Both the position numbers and the translations under genes were made by a program. Positions 42,223-50,606 of a stretch of DNA of 64,000 nucleotides are shown here, piece by piece. The first letter of the stretch is position 1; the number at the start of each line of letters is the position of its first letter. Origin of the DNA: Candidatus Wallbacteria bacterium (GTDB taxonomy: Bacteria > Muiribacteriota > UBA6191 > JACPRK01); contig JACPRK010000105.1 in NCBI GenBank assembly GCA_016190005.1, positions 30,955 through 94,954 on the forward strand, read 5' to 3'. Under the pieces are notes generated by a model. It made no database searches and was not told the origin of the DNA. It saw only the letters and a list, made by a program, of their open reading frames with translations.

Positions 42223-43833
42223 ATGCGTAATTTCCTGCTCCTGCTCCCGTTCGTGCTGGCCGCGCTGGTGTCGGTTTCCGCCCAGCCCGTCAGCTTTACG
42301 GGCCTGGAGACCGCCCGGGAGGCGACTGCCGGACCGGCCACTCGCCCGACCTCGGGCGCGGCCGCCGTCGTCGGCACCGGCTCTCTCTCGTCCTCGGTCC
42401 CAGCCGGACAGGGGATGCAGTTCGGCATGACGGACCGGTCCGACAACCTCACCGTGCGCAAGGGCCGCCTGGTGCTGATGCTCTCGCGCACCGAGGCGAC
42501 CTTCTCCGCCTCGGGTTCGCTGCCCGTGGCGCTCGAGGCCAATGTCACCGCCCAGGGCCACGCCGACGCGACCGGACGGCTGCGACTCGACAGCCAGAAG
42601 ATTGTCGACGAGCTGCTCTCCAAGTCGGGCTCGCTGCCGGCCCTCCCCGGCGGACTGACGCCCGAGGACATCGCCGGCGCCATCCCATCGGGCAGCGTGC
42701 AGACGGGCCTGACGGGCAACGCCGACGCCAGCTTCCAGGGCAAGGCGCGCGTCGACAACATCCAGGCCTCCGCCGAGATCGGCAAGAAGACCGAGGGAAT
42801 TCTCGTCGGTGTGCCAATCGTCGGAGGGCTCTCATTCTTCGGCGGTGCACGTCGCGTGCAGGAGTACGTGGTAGTGGCCGTGCAGGGGTTCGACTACAGC
42901 TACGCCTACAGCGGTCAGGCCGGCGGCTCCGTCACCGAACAGGGGACCGGGACGACCGTCTCGGATTCGCGCAAGTTCTCGGGCTCCGGTGGGGGGCGCG
43001 TCAAGCTCCCCGGGGTGTTGGCACGCTCCTCGTGGGAGTACACGGTCGCCGTGGTCGGCGTCGGCTACCGGGGCGAGAGCGGCGGCTTCCACGCCGTCGT
43101 CGACCTCGACTTCTCGGCGCCCAAGATCGACCCCGACGGCTATATCGACCTGGGGCCGCTGCAACAGCTCCAGATGCCGGGCCCCGTGCGCGACATCGAC
43201 GTCGGTGGCGATTTCCGGGTCGGTGGCTTCAGCGCCGGCGCCAACGTGAAGCTCTTCACGTTTGCCGGGTACGCGGCGGGCGCCAGCGCCGACCTGTTCG
43301 TCAGCCAGGAGTTCTCCTCCTTCGACATCGGGCTCTCCTACCACGGCAAGGCCCGGGCCCTGATGGCGGACCAGTCGGCCGCCCTGGAGCTTGGCTTCAA
43401 GCCGAGAGAAGACGTGAAGGTCACGCTGATTGCAGGCGTCCGCGTGTTGAGCAGCTACATGCCGGCCGTTCACTCCAGCGCCAGCAAGGACTTCGGCCGC
43501 AGCACCGCGGGCTCCTTCGGGGGAGCCTCGTCCAACCTCGACTACTCGGGCAGCTACAACGCGAGCGCCTCGGGATCGGCCCGCGTCATAGCTGACCAGG
43601 ACGCTCAGCTCACCAACGTCGTGACCTACGCGCCGGGCATCAAGGTCGACCTGCTCTCGCGAGGCGTTTCGCTGGGCGGCGGTCCCATCCTCGATCATAA
43701 CGGCAAGGTGATCGGCGGGCGGGCCTCGGCGACCTGGGAAGTCGTCAAGGACCGAATGGAGCTCGAAGCCGGCGGATTCAGCGCCGGCAGAGGCAACTCG
43801 GGCGGTATGGTGACGCTCGGCGTGAGCTTCTGA
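42223..43833 (+). CDS. Secreted beta-rich protein of unknown function
   Basis: 536 residues from ATG 42223 (GTG 42220 directly precedes it). Signal peptide FLLLLPFVLAALVSVSA. The body is rich in Gly, Ser and Val with alternating strands, and ends VTLGVSF, an aromatic terminus as in outer-membrane barrels. No known domain. Segments such as IDLGPLQQLQMPGPVRDI and YAAGASADLFVSQEF suggest a repeated barrel or solenoid. The next gene overlaps its stop by one base (TGATG), so the two are probably co-translated. Confidence 0.72.
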   Translation: MRNFLLLLPFVLAALVSVSAQPVSFTGLETAREATAGPATRPTSGAAAVVGTGSLSSSVPAGQGMQFGMTDRSDNLTVRKGRLVLMLSRTEATFSASGSLPVALEANVTAQGHADATGRLRLDSQKIVDELLSKSGSLPALPGGLTPEDIAGAIPSGSVQTGLTGNADASFQGKARVDNIQASAEIGKKTEGILVGVPIVGGLSFFGGARRVQEYVVVAVQGFDYSYAYSGQAGGSVTEQGTGTTVSDSRKFSGSGGGRVKLPGVLARSSWEYTVAVVGVGYRGESGGFHAVVDLDFSAPKIDPDGYIDLGPLQQLQMPGPVRDIDVGGDFRVGGFSAGANVKLFTFAGYAAGASADLFVSQEFSSFDIGLSYHGKARALMADQSAALELGFKPREDVKVTLIAGVRVLSSYMPAVHSSASKDFGRSTAGSFGGASSNLDYSGSYNASASGSARVIADQDAQLTNVVTYAPGIKVDLLSRGVSLGGGPILDHNGKVIGGRASATWEVVKDRMELEAGGFSAGRGNSGGMVTLGVSF

Positions 43834-44630
43834 TGCCCAAGGAAAACCGGGGACACACGACCTATTTTTTTAAAATAGGTCGTGTGTCCCCGGTTTTTCC
43901 GGTTTTTTTTCTCCTGCTGGCGGCGGCGGTCCAGGCGGGGGGGGCGGGGACGACCGCGGAGCAGGTGCACGGCAGGGCCCGAGAGCTGCTGGAAGGGAAG
44001 GGGACGGCGGCCGAGGCGCTGGTGGTGCTCGAGGAGGGGCTCAGGGCGCATCCGAAGGCCGAGGCGCTGCACCGATTGGCCGGAATCGCTGCCTTCCGGG
44101 AGAGGAAAGTCGAGCGTGCCCGGACGGCCTTCGAGGCGGCGATCCGACTGAAGCCCGAGGAGCCATTCAACTACCTGAAGCTGGCGTCGCTCCATGTGTG
44201 CGAGCGGGCAGACGTCAAGTCCGCCGATCAGGTCCTGGCGCGGCTCTTCGCTGTCCAGCCTCGCGATGTCGCGAGCCGTGAAGAGGCGGCAGCCATGTGG
44301 GCCGAGTGCGGGGAGACCGATCGCGCCATCTCGCTCTGGCTGGCTCTGGCGAGGCTTGCGCCGTCCCAGGCGTGGATGTACCGGTTCAAGGCGGGCCAGC
44401 TCTACCACGCTGGCGGCCGGTACCAGGACGCGCGCTCACTGCTGGGCCGGGCGCTGGCCGATGGCCCCAAGTCGAGCGCCGAGCTTCCGGCGCAGCTGGG
44501 CGCCACGCTGGCCCGGATGGGAGAGAAGAAGGAAGCTGCACGGCTCTTTCGCGTGGCGCTGGCCCGCCGTCCGGATCTCGCGCTGCGTCAACGGCTCGAG
44601 ACAGAGCTCGGGGCGCTGCAGGCGCGGTAG
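43833..44630 (+). CDS. Exported TPR protein with palindrome-encoded N terminus
   Basis: 265 residues from ATG 43833. At least five tetratricopeptide units run from about residue 40 to the end (EALVVLEEGLRAHPKAEALH, ARTAFEAAIRLKPEEPFNYL, AGQLYHAGGRYQDARSLLG). Residues 3-23 are encoded by palindrome D, and the following FFLLLAAAVQA completes a signal peptide. TPRs mediate protein-protein contacts, here probably in the periplasm with the neighbouring secreted proteins. The true start could lie downstream if the palindrome is a recent insertion, but no other start codon with a ribosome site precedes the hydrophobic core. Confidence 0.75.
   Translation: MPKENRGHTTYFFKIGRVSPVFPVFFLLLAAAVQAGGAGTTAEQVHGRARELLEGKGTAAEALVVLEEGLRAHPKAEALHRLAGIAAFRERKVERARTAFEAAIRLKPEEPFNYLKLASLHVCERADVKSADQVLARLFAVQPRDVASREEAAAMWAECGETDRAISLWLALARLAPSQAWMYRFKAGQLYHAGGRYQDARSLLGRALADGPKSSAELPAQLGATLARMGEKKEAARLFRVALARRPDLALRQRLETELGALQAR
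43841..43900. repeat. Long palindrome D (GGGACACACGAC family), inside a gene
   Basis: Arms 43841-43868 and 43872-43900 match with a single bulged T; the loop is TTT. The left arm is identical to 28 bp of palindrome C. It starts five bases after an ATG and is read through in frame. Confidence 0.92.
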
Positions 44631-44758
44631 GAACCAGCGTCTGGCCGCCCGCGGAGCCTTCCGACGAGCCGACGCTGCCGCGCAGGCTCGAAAGCGCTTG
44701 CAATTCGAGACCTTCGTCCCTATCATGTCGCGCTTCCCGAGTGGGGCGGAGGTGGTTT

Positions 44759-45667
44759 GTGGTTTCAAGGAGAATCGGGTCCGTTGCCGCAGTAGTCTTC
44801 GTGTTCGGGACCCTCGCTAGCGACAGCCCGGCGCAGACGCTGTACCGGTCCTGGCGCGAGAGCTCGGATGTGATGACGGCGCGGATCGTGGCGCAAGTCG
44901 AGGTCGCGCCCGGCTACTGGGGAAAGGCTCGAGGCGCCACCCGTCAGGACCCGCCCCCGACGCCGCCCTCACCGCCCTCCTGGCACGAGCCGACCTACTC
45001 GGAGCGGCCCATCCAGGTCACGGTGCGCCTGGAGCGGCCGGCGCCTCTGCGCCCAGGCGAAATCGAGGCGTTCGCCGTGGCGGCAACCCATAGCTACGGC
45101 CAGCCCTCCGTCCGCGTTACGCTGACCCCCGTTCGCACTTCGTGGACCTACTCGGGCCAGCTCACTGCCTTCGCTCCGGCCAGCTCCCAGGCCGAGGGCG
45201 CCGTGGCGTTCTCCCTGACACCCAGAGGCCGCCACGCGATCCGGCCGCCGAACGCTCTGACGGCCGCGCGCGTCGGCACGGGACTTCCCGATGAGCCGAT
45301 CGTCATCGAATTCGACGACCCGGGTCTGGCCGACGACGGAAACGCCGCGACCACCTATCCGTTCACGGTTCACCGCAAGCGCAATCTCTGGCCCGACAAG
45401 CTGATCGCCTCCGGGGTCTACCGGCCGGAGCCCGGCAGCGCCCGGCAGCGCATCGTCATCGAGAAGGGCGGTCCCTTCAACCCGGGAAGCCAGTACCTGG
45501 TCGATGGTGGCGACTATCAGGTCTCCCTGCGAATCGTGAAGTACGGTCAGGACTACACGCCCGAGCCGAGCGACGAAACGCGGCTCGACTTCCGGTATCG
45601 CGCCGGTTCCGGTTCGTACAGCCGGGAGGCCACGCAGGCCCTGCGATTCGAGCAGTTGAGCCGCTGA
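44759..45667 (+). CDS. Secreted protein of unknown function
   Basis: 302 residues from GTG 44759, which has GCGGAGG six bases upstream; upstream in-frame codons overlap the TPR gene's shadow. Signal peptide IGSVAAVVFVFGTLASDSPA. A Pro-rich linker (QDPPPTPPSPPSWHEP) follows about 40 mature residues, then beta-rich sequence with VRVTLTPVRTSWTYSG, IVIEFDDPGLADDG and FRYRAGSGSYS. No family recognised. It follows the TPR gene by 128 bp in the same direction. Confidence 0.7.
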   Translation: MVSRRIGSVAAVVFVFGTLASDSPAQTLYRSWRESSDVMTARIVAQVEVAPGYWGKARGATRQDPPPTPPSPPSWHEPTYSERPIQVTVRLERPAPLRPGEIEAFAVAATHSYGQPSVRVTLTPVRTSWTYSGQLTAFAPASSQAEGAVAFSLTPRGRHAIRPPNALTAARVGTGLPDEPIVIEFDDPGLADDGNAATTYPFTVHRKRNLWPDKLIASGVYRPEPGSARQRIVIEKGGPFNPGSQYLVDGGDYQVSLRIVKYGQDYTPEPSDETRLDFRYRAGSGSYSREATQALRFEQLSR

Positions 45668-45680
45668 CGGCGGCTCAACT
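45654..45680. terminator. Hairpin spanning both stop codons of convergent genes
   Basis: Perfect 11 bp arms AGTTGAGCCGC (45654-45664) and its complement (45670-45680) around TGACG. The TGA of the + strand gene is in the loop, and the TGA of the - strand gene is in the right arm. Both mRNAs would fold the same structure at their stop codon. No T run follows. Confidence 0.5.
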
Positions 45681-46859
45681 TCTCGGTAGCGCGGGCGGTT
45701 GCGTGTCCGCGGCGAAGTCGAGCTCCTCGACGGCACGCGCCGTCAGCTCCATTTCGGAGTTCAGGCTGCGCACCCGGCCTGCCAGCGCGTTGAGCTCCAG
45801 GCTGGTCGACTGCGCGTCACTCGCTTTGAGTCGCATCAGCGAGAGCAGCATCTCTTCGAGGGTCGTGTAGTAGTAGTTCAGACTGCCAATGACGCGCTCG
45901 CGGCCGTGGACCATATCGTCCAGATGCTCCAGGCGGCGCCTGAGCGACTCGGCCACCTGTTCGTACTGGCGCCGCGCGAAGGGGTCGGCGAGCGAGGCGA
46001 GCTTGCTCTCGGTGGCCGCCAGACGCTGCCGGGTGCCGGCCGCGTCGGCCTGCTCCAGGAACAGCTCGATCTCTCGCCAGCGGCGAGCCAGGCGGAACGT
46101 CGCCGTCATTAGCTGCGTCAGATCCTCCAGGAAGCGGTCGGCGTCGACGTCGCGAGCCAGCCGCAGGCCGTCGCTCAAGCACCTGCGCACCTGCCGGTAG
46201 AGCCGCATCGAGCGCTCCAGGTAGTCCCGCATCTCGGCGCCGGGCATCACGCGCGATTCCTCGTACAACAGCTCCACCGGATCGCGCTCGAGCACCAGGT
46301 GGCGCGGCAACGACCCGAGCCCGATGAGCGTGCCCTGCAAGGCGCCTGCGGCCAGGGCTACGACGGCTGCGGGGACCAGCCCGGCCAACAGGTTGACTGA
46401 GGACGCCACGCTGATGAAGGCATTGCCGAGCAGGGTGGCCAGCGCCACACCCAGGACCACCGATAGCCGCGCCACACCGTCCCGGACGCCGGCGCCGGCG
46501 GCCCAGCCTGCCAGCGCGCCGACGATCAGGAATCCGAAGGCGGGGTAGGCAGGCACTACCCACTGGGCCACGGCTGCCGCGGGGATAAACCCGAGGAGTG
46601 TGTCGCGAACCCTCGCCTGGGTTCCCAGTCCGACGTGGATGCCTGCGAAGATAGCGCAGGCCAGAAGAAGCGGCTGCCAGATCGGGGCGAACAGCGGGAA
46701 GGCCATCGCCGCCACTCCGAGCGTCGCAGCCACGGCCCCGGTCGTTCGGGCCAGCTGGGCTGGCCGGTGAACCTCGACCGTTCCTATCGTCGCGGGAGCT
46801 CTTCGCGCGAGTACCTGCGCGGCGGCTGTCGGAAGCGTTTCGGTTTCGGGGAGGGTCAC
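45675..46859 (-). CDS. Polytopic membrane protein with cytoplasmic coiled coil
   Basis: 394 residues from GTG 46859; no ribosome site is obvious. After 35 residues come about six hydrophobic helices (TGAVAATLGVAAMAFPLF, ACAIFAGIHVGLG and others to about residue 178), then a long charged helical region (about 185-394; MRDYLERSMRLYRQVRRCL, ESLRRRLEHLDDMV) likely to form coiled coils. The plan resembles FUSC-type or aromatic-acid exporter proteins with one membrane half, but I see no family signature. It converges on the previous gene with a 7 bp gap. Confidence 0.65.
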   Translation of the reverse strand: MTLPETETLPTAAAQVLARRAPATIGTVEVHRPAQLARTTGAVAATLGVAAMAFPLFAPIWQPLLLACAIFAGIHVGLGTQARVRDTLLGFIPAAAVAQWVVPAYPAFGFLIVGALAGWAAGAGVRDGVARLSVVLGVALATLLGNAFISVASSVNLLAGLVPAAVVALAAGALQGTLIGLGSLPRHLVLERDPVELLYEESRVMPGAEMRDYLERSMRLYRQVRRCLSDGLRLARDVDADRFLEDLTQLMTATFRLARRWREIELFLEQADAAGTRQRLAATESKLASLADPFARRQYEQVAESLRRRLEHLDDMVHGRERVIGSLNYYYTTLEEMLLSLMRLKASDAQSTSLELNALAGRVRSLNSEMELTARAVEELDFAADTQPPALPRS

Positions 46860-47013
46860 GGGTGGGGGGAGCTCTCTCTCAGGGGCTTCGCCCCCGAACC
46901 CCCGCTGGGCTGCCGTCGCCAGGCCGCGCGGGGAGTTGCCTGGCTATCGAGCGCCGAGAGTTCGCGTGCAGGAACCCGGCAATCGGTGGGACATGGGTCC
47001 AGGAGCAGCCCCT
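46860..47013. other. Spacer with GGGGCTTCGCCCC hairpin
   Basis: Between two - strand genes. It contains GGGGC-TTC-GCCCC followed by CCGAACCCCCG, a common intergenic hairpin type, downstream of the vWA gene. No gene is supported here. Confidence 0.6.
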
Positions 47014-48429
47014 TCACCGTGCGGCCTCCAGGGCCATGACCTTTCCGCGCTTGACGGCCAGGCTGCTCTGGGCGTCGCTCATCGGGGCGTCGAAGCGGTT
47101 GAGCATCGAGCGGTAGCTCTGCACCTGGGTGTCGAGGGCCTGGCTCTTCAGTTCTTTCCTGTTGCGGTCGGTCGTCAGCGACAGCTGGTTTATGAGAACG
47201 CGCTTGGCCTCGTCCCGCTTGCCCGTCTGGTAGAGGCGCATGGCCGAATCGAGCGTGACGGCGGCCTGAGTCGACTCCACCGTTTCCAGGACCCGCAGAT
47301 CGCGGGAAGCGGCCACGCGGGCGTCGTCTTCCACGGCTTCGACGGCCAGCGGGCGGCTCAGGCGCTGGGGGGCGTCGTTCTGGACATCCCGGAAGGCCAG
47401 CTCAAAGGCCCCGACCGGCCGGCTGCCGGGCTGGGCCGAGTCGAGCATCAGCCGGAGGACTACCTTGCGGGTCTGGCCCCCGTAGAGATCGCCCAGGGCT
47501 ACCAGCGTCGAATTCCCGTCGCGCCTGACGGAGTATCCGTACACATCACCGATGCGGACACCTGCGGCGGGTGTGATGCGCAACACGGCCTGGCGGGCTG
47601 CCGTCTGCATCAGGTCCTTGAGCTCGGAGGCATAGATCCCCGAGACCTGATCGGGGCTCTCGATAAAGTGGTACTGGCCGGAGCCCGACTCTGCCATGCC
47701 TTGGAGGAGATCTTCATTGAACTCCGCACCCATTCCGAACGTGCTGAGCGTCACGCCCTTGGCGTGCCATTCCCCGGCCATGCGGTTCAGCCGCGCGGGA
47801 TCGGTCTCGCCGTTGTTGGCCAGGCCGTCGGTCATTAACAGTACCCGGTTGATCCAGCCGGACTGCCGGTTCTTGGCCACCTCTTCGCAGCCTCGGAGGA
47901 AGCCGCCCGAGAGGTTCGTCGAGCCACTGGGCGTGATCGCGTCGATCAGCTTGCAGAGACGAGCCTTGTCCTGGACCGGGCTGGCCGCGGAGAGGAGCTC
48001 GACCTCGCTGTCGTAGACGACGATCGAGAGGACGTCGCTGGGCGAAAGCGTCTCGACCAGCTGCCTGGCCGCCTTGCGAAGGTAGTCGATCTTGCGCTCG
48101 CTGGTCATGCTGCCGCTCTTGTCGAGCACCAGGGCCAGGTTCAACGGCGGGCGGGCGACCGAGGGCATCGAGCGGGCCGTCAGACGCACGGCCACGAACA
48201 GATCGGAGTCCTGTCCGGCGCCAGTGGCCGACTGGCTCGGCAGCACTTCCATCGTGATGCCGCCCAGGCTGGTCACCGGGGCGACCGTGTGCGGCGTGAC
48301 GATCGGCGGCCTGGGTGGCGGCTCGGGCCGGGTGACGGTGGCGAACGGAGAACGAATCCAGGGCCCCAGCCCGACGACCACGGCGGCCACGGCACCTGCC
48401 AGGATTGCGGGGACTTTCCAGCGTTGCAT
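47014..48429 (-). CDS. Membrane-anchored von Willebrand factor A protein
   Basis: 471 residues from ATG 48429, with GGAGG six bases upstream. One N-terminal membrane anchor (VPAILAGAVAAVVVGLG), a Pro-rich linker, then a vWA domain: MIDAS Asp-x-Ser-x-Ser in LVLDKSGSMTSE, Thr in SGSTNLSGGFL, and Asp in LLMTDGLANNG. The C-terminal 170 residues resemble the YfbK-type region following vWA domains. It binds a protein ligand through a metal ion, probably on the outer face of the membrane. A longer open frame upstream crosses the heptamer arrays and is not coding. Confidence 0.85.
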   Translation of the reverse strand: MQRWKVPAILAGAVAAVVVGLGPWIRSPFATVTRPEPPPRPPIVTPHTVAPVTSLGGITMEVLPSQSATGAGQDSDLFVAVRLTARSMPSVARPPLNLALVLDKSGSMTSERKIDYLRKAARQLVETLSPSDVLSIVVYDSEVELLSAASPVQDKARLCKLIDAITPSGSTNLSGGFLRGCEEVAKNRQSGWINRVLLMTDGLANNGETDPARLNRMAGEWHAKGVTLSTFGMGAEFNEDLLQGMAESGSGQYHFIESPDQVSGIYASELKDLMQTAARQAVLRITPAAGVRIGDVYGYSVRRDGNSTLVALGDLYGGQTRKVVLRLMLDSAQPGSRPVGAFELAFRDVQNDAPQRLSRPLAVEAVEDDARVAASRDLRVLETVESTQAAVTLDSAMRLYQTGKRDEAKRVLINQLSLTTDRNRKELKSQALDTQVQSYRSMLNRFDAPMSDAQSSLAVKRGKVMALEAAR

Positions 48430-48546
48430 CTCGAACCTCCGGCTCTTCTTCGAAGTCGTTTCGACCTCTCTGACAGACTCCCCCTGTCCGGGTTCCTCCA
48501 TTCTCAGGAAACCACAATTCGCCGCGGATGGCCAGCTAGGGAGTAG

Positions 48547-48574
48547 CCAGTAGCCAGTAGTCAGTAGCCAGTAG
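48547..48574. repeat. Heptanucleotide array (CCAGTAG)
   Basis: Four units (CCAGTAG, CCAGTAG, TCAGTAG, CCAGTAG) between the vWA gene and the RsbW-like gene, both on the - strand. The same unit, inverted (CTACTGG), occurs near 26737-26757. Confidence 0.8.
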
Positions 48575-48634
48575 GCTCGGCTGGCCACAGCCGTCGAGCG
48601 GGCGAAATCCCACGCCGGCTAACACCCCGCCCAG

Positions 48635-48676
48635 GCCTCACCCCTCAAGCCTCGAGCCTCAAGCCTCACCTCTCAC
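48635..48676. repeat. Heptanucleotide array (GCCTCAA/GCCTCAC)
   Basis: Six degenerate units run up to and over the stop codon (48675-48673) of the RsbW-like gene. Related to the CCTGAAG/GAGGCTT units elsewhere. Confidence 0.78.
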
Positions 48677-49095
48677 CCCAGCGCCTTGGCCAGCATCACC
48701 GTTGTGCTGCGGCCGGGAATGAAGAAGAAGAGCAGCTCGTCCATCAGCTCGTGCATGATGAGGATGCCGCGGCCGCCGATGGCCCAGTCCTTTCGAATGG
48801 CCAGCTCGCGGAAGTAGCCGGGGTCGAAGGTACGCCCGCCGGGGTCGGTCAGGAGCAGGACGAACCGGTCGGTGTCGAGGCGGTAGTCGACAGTGATCGT
48901 GAGGTCGCGCTGGTAGCGGGAGCCGTGGTCGACGGCGTTGTTCATCGCCTCGTTGACGGAGAGCACGATGTCCTCCGAGACGACGGTAGCGACGCCCGCG
49001 GCCGAAAGCAGCGAGCGGAAGTGAGCGTCGACTTTCGCCAGGGACGCCAGCTCGGCCGGCAGCTCCAGGCGCGTGAATCCGCGGAGCGGGATCAT
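48673..49095 (-). CDS. RsbW/SpoIIAB-like anti-sigma serine kinase
   Basis: 140 residues, a single HATPase domain of the anti-sigma-factor kinase type: N box VLSVNEAMNNAVDHGSR, G1 LLLTDPGGRTFDP, and IGGRGILIMHELMDEL. It probably binds a sigma factor or an anti-anti-sigma (STAS) protein and phosphorylates the latter. No sigma factor or STAS gene is present in the window. ATG 49095 overlaps the stop of the GAF-PAS sensor gene (ATGA) and has GGAGG four bases upstream. The upstream sensor probably feeds this switch. Confidence 0.87.
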   Translation of the reverse strand: MIPLRGFTRLELPAELASLAKVDAHFRSLLSAAGVATVVSEDIVLSVNEAMNNAVDHGSRYQRDLTITVDYRLDTDRFVLLLTDPGGRTFDPGYFRELAIRKDWAIGGRGILIMHELMDELLFFFIPGRSTTVMLAKALG

Positions 49096-50606
49096 GAGGC
49101 CTCCCGCCAGGACGGCACCGCGAACCGGAACCGGAAGGTGCCCGCTGATCGTTCGAAGTCCAGCGTCGCTCCGTGGCTGTCGAGGATGTGCCGCGCGTAG
49201 GCGAGCGAGAGATCGATCTGCCCGCCTGCGATGGAGAGGAACTGGTCGACCTGCTGGCGCTCCTCGAGGAGCGACGCGATGGAGGCGAGCTCTACGGAGT
49301 CGCTTTCTCCTTCCAGTCGTGTGATCACGGACTTCCCCTCGAGCGCCAGCGCCACTCGCAAGCGGCCCCCGGCAGACAGCAGCCGGGCACACGCCGCCAG
49401 TGTCAGCTCCAGCGCTCTAGTGAGCTGCTTGGTGTCCACGTAGACATCTGGCAGATCCCGGGCGACTTCGAGCTCGACAGCGATGCCCGCCGCCGAGCTC
49501 CACGTCTCGGTTGCCGAACGAACTGTCTCTTCCATCACCGAGAGCCGGCGCAGGAGCCGGACCGGCCCCATCTCGATATCGGAGAACCACGTCAAGGTCC
49601 GCGCGTCCTGGTGGAGCCTCTCGAGCCGGGCATCTGGAGTGCCGCCGGGCGGCGAGGCCTGGAGCCCCTCGACGCAGTGGAGGAGGCTGTGCAGGCCGGC
49701 GGCAAAGACCTCGTCGCGGCGGCGTTGCCCCACGCGTGTCTCCGTCACGTCCCGCAGCGCCGCCACCAGGCCTTGCGAGGTGCCTCGCGCCGAGTTGAAC
49801 GGCGTGACGCGCACGGACAACACCCGTCCGCGCGGCTTCAGCAGCACGACGTCCGAGGTCGTGGCCCCCAGCCCGGGCAGGCCCGCCAGGAAGACCTCGA
49901 GGAGCACGGAACGCTCCTGGCCTTCCACCAGGCCGAACATCCGCCGCGCGGCCTCGTTGAGCTGGCGCAGCTCCCCGTCAGGGCCGGTCACCACGATGCC
50001 GTCCGCCAGGCTCCCGACGATCGCCTCCAACGCACGCTTTTCGTCGAGCAGGTCCTGGTAGGTGCGGCTGTTGTGGATGGCCGTGCCGACGTGGCCCGCC
50101 ATCGCGACGAGGATGTCCTCGTCCTCCTCGTCGAAGACGGCACCGCCGGACTTGTTGAGGACCTGCACCGTGCCGATCACCCGGTCGCGCTCCTTGACGG
50201 GCACTGCCAGGACAGAGCGGGTCTGGAAATGAGTGGTCCGGTCGGCCTCTCGGAAGAACCGCTCGTCGGCCGCCGCGTCGTCGATGCGCAGCGGCCGGTC
50301 GTTCTTGACGACCCAGCCGGCCAGGCTGCGGTCCATCGGCACGCGCACCTGGCGCAACTGTCCGGGATCGGCGCCGCCGAGCTGAGTGTGAAAAGTCAGC
50401 TCGTCGGAGCTGGCTGTGGTGAGCAGGATGGAGCTTGCCTCGGCCTGTGTCAGGCGCATCGCAAGCGACATGATGCGTTCGAGGACGACGTCGAGCTCCA
50501 GCGTGCTGTTGACGAGCGTGACGGCGTCCATCAGTGCGGCCATCCGTTCCCTGAGGCGGGCCGCCCGCCGGGAGCCGGCCGATCTGCGCGGTGCTGGCGG
50601 CTGCAT
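49092..50606 (-). CDS. GAF-PAS sensor with degenerate histidine-kinase ATPase domain
   Basis: 504 residues. A GAF domain (about 25-185; AEASSILLTTASSDEL, VLAVPVKERDRVIGTVQVLN), a PAS domain (about 200-310; GSLADGIVVTGPDGELRQLN, GLVAALRDVTETR), then an HATPase-like tail. The tail lacks a normal N box (ELTLAACARLL), and the G2 region reads DLSLAYARHILDSHGATL without paired glycines, so ATP turnover is doubtful. I see no convincing H box. It is cytoplasmic, and probably passes a small-molecule or redox signal to the RsbW-like protein. ATG 50606 overlaps the previous stop by one base (TGATG). Confidence 0.83.
   Translation of the reverse strand: MQPPAPRRSAGSRRAARLRERMAALMDAVTLVNSTLELDVVLERIMSLAMRLTQAEASSILLTTASSDELTFHTQLGGADPGQLRQVRVPMDRSLAGWVVKNDRPLRIDDAAADERFFREADRTTHFQTRSVLAVPVKERDRVIGTVQVLNKSGGAVFDEEDEDILVAMAGHVGTAIHNSRTYQDLLDEKRALEAIVGSLADGIVVTGPDGELRQLNEAARRMFGLVEGQERSVLLEVFLAGLPGLGATTSDVVLLKPRGRVLSVRVTPFNSARGTSQGLVAALRDVTETRVGQRRRDEVFAAGLHSLLHCVEGLQASPPGGTPDARLERLHQDARTLTWFSDIEMGPVRLLRRLSVMEETVRSATETWSSAAGIAVELEVARDLPDVYVDTKQLTRALELTLAACARLLSAGGRLRVALALEGKSVITRLEGESDSVELASIASLLEERQQVDQFLSIAGGQIDLSLAYARHILDSHGATLDFERSAGTFRFRFAVPSWREAS

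Noticed and set aside
48430..48588. N-terminal extension of the vWA protein
   Set aside because: The extension is encoded by a heptamer array and spacer; ATG 48429 has a perfect ribosome site followed by the membrane anchor.
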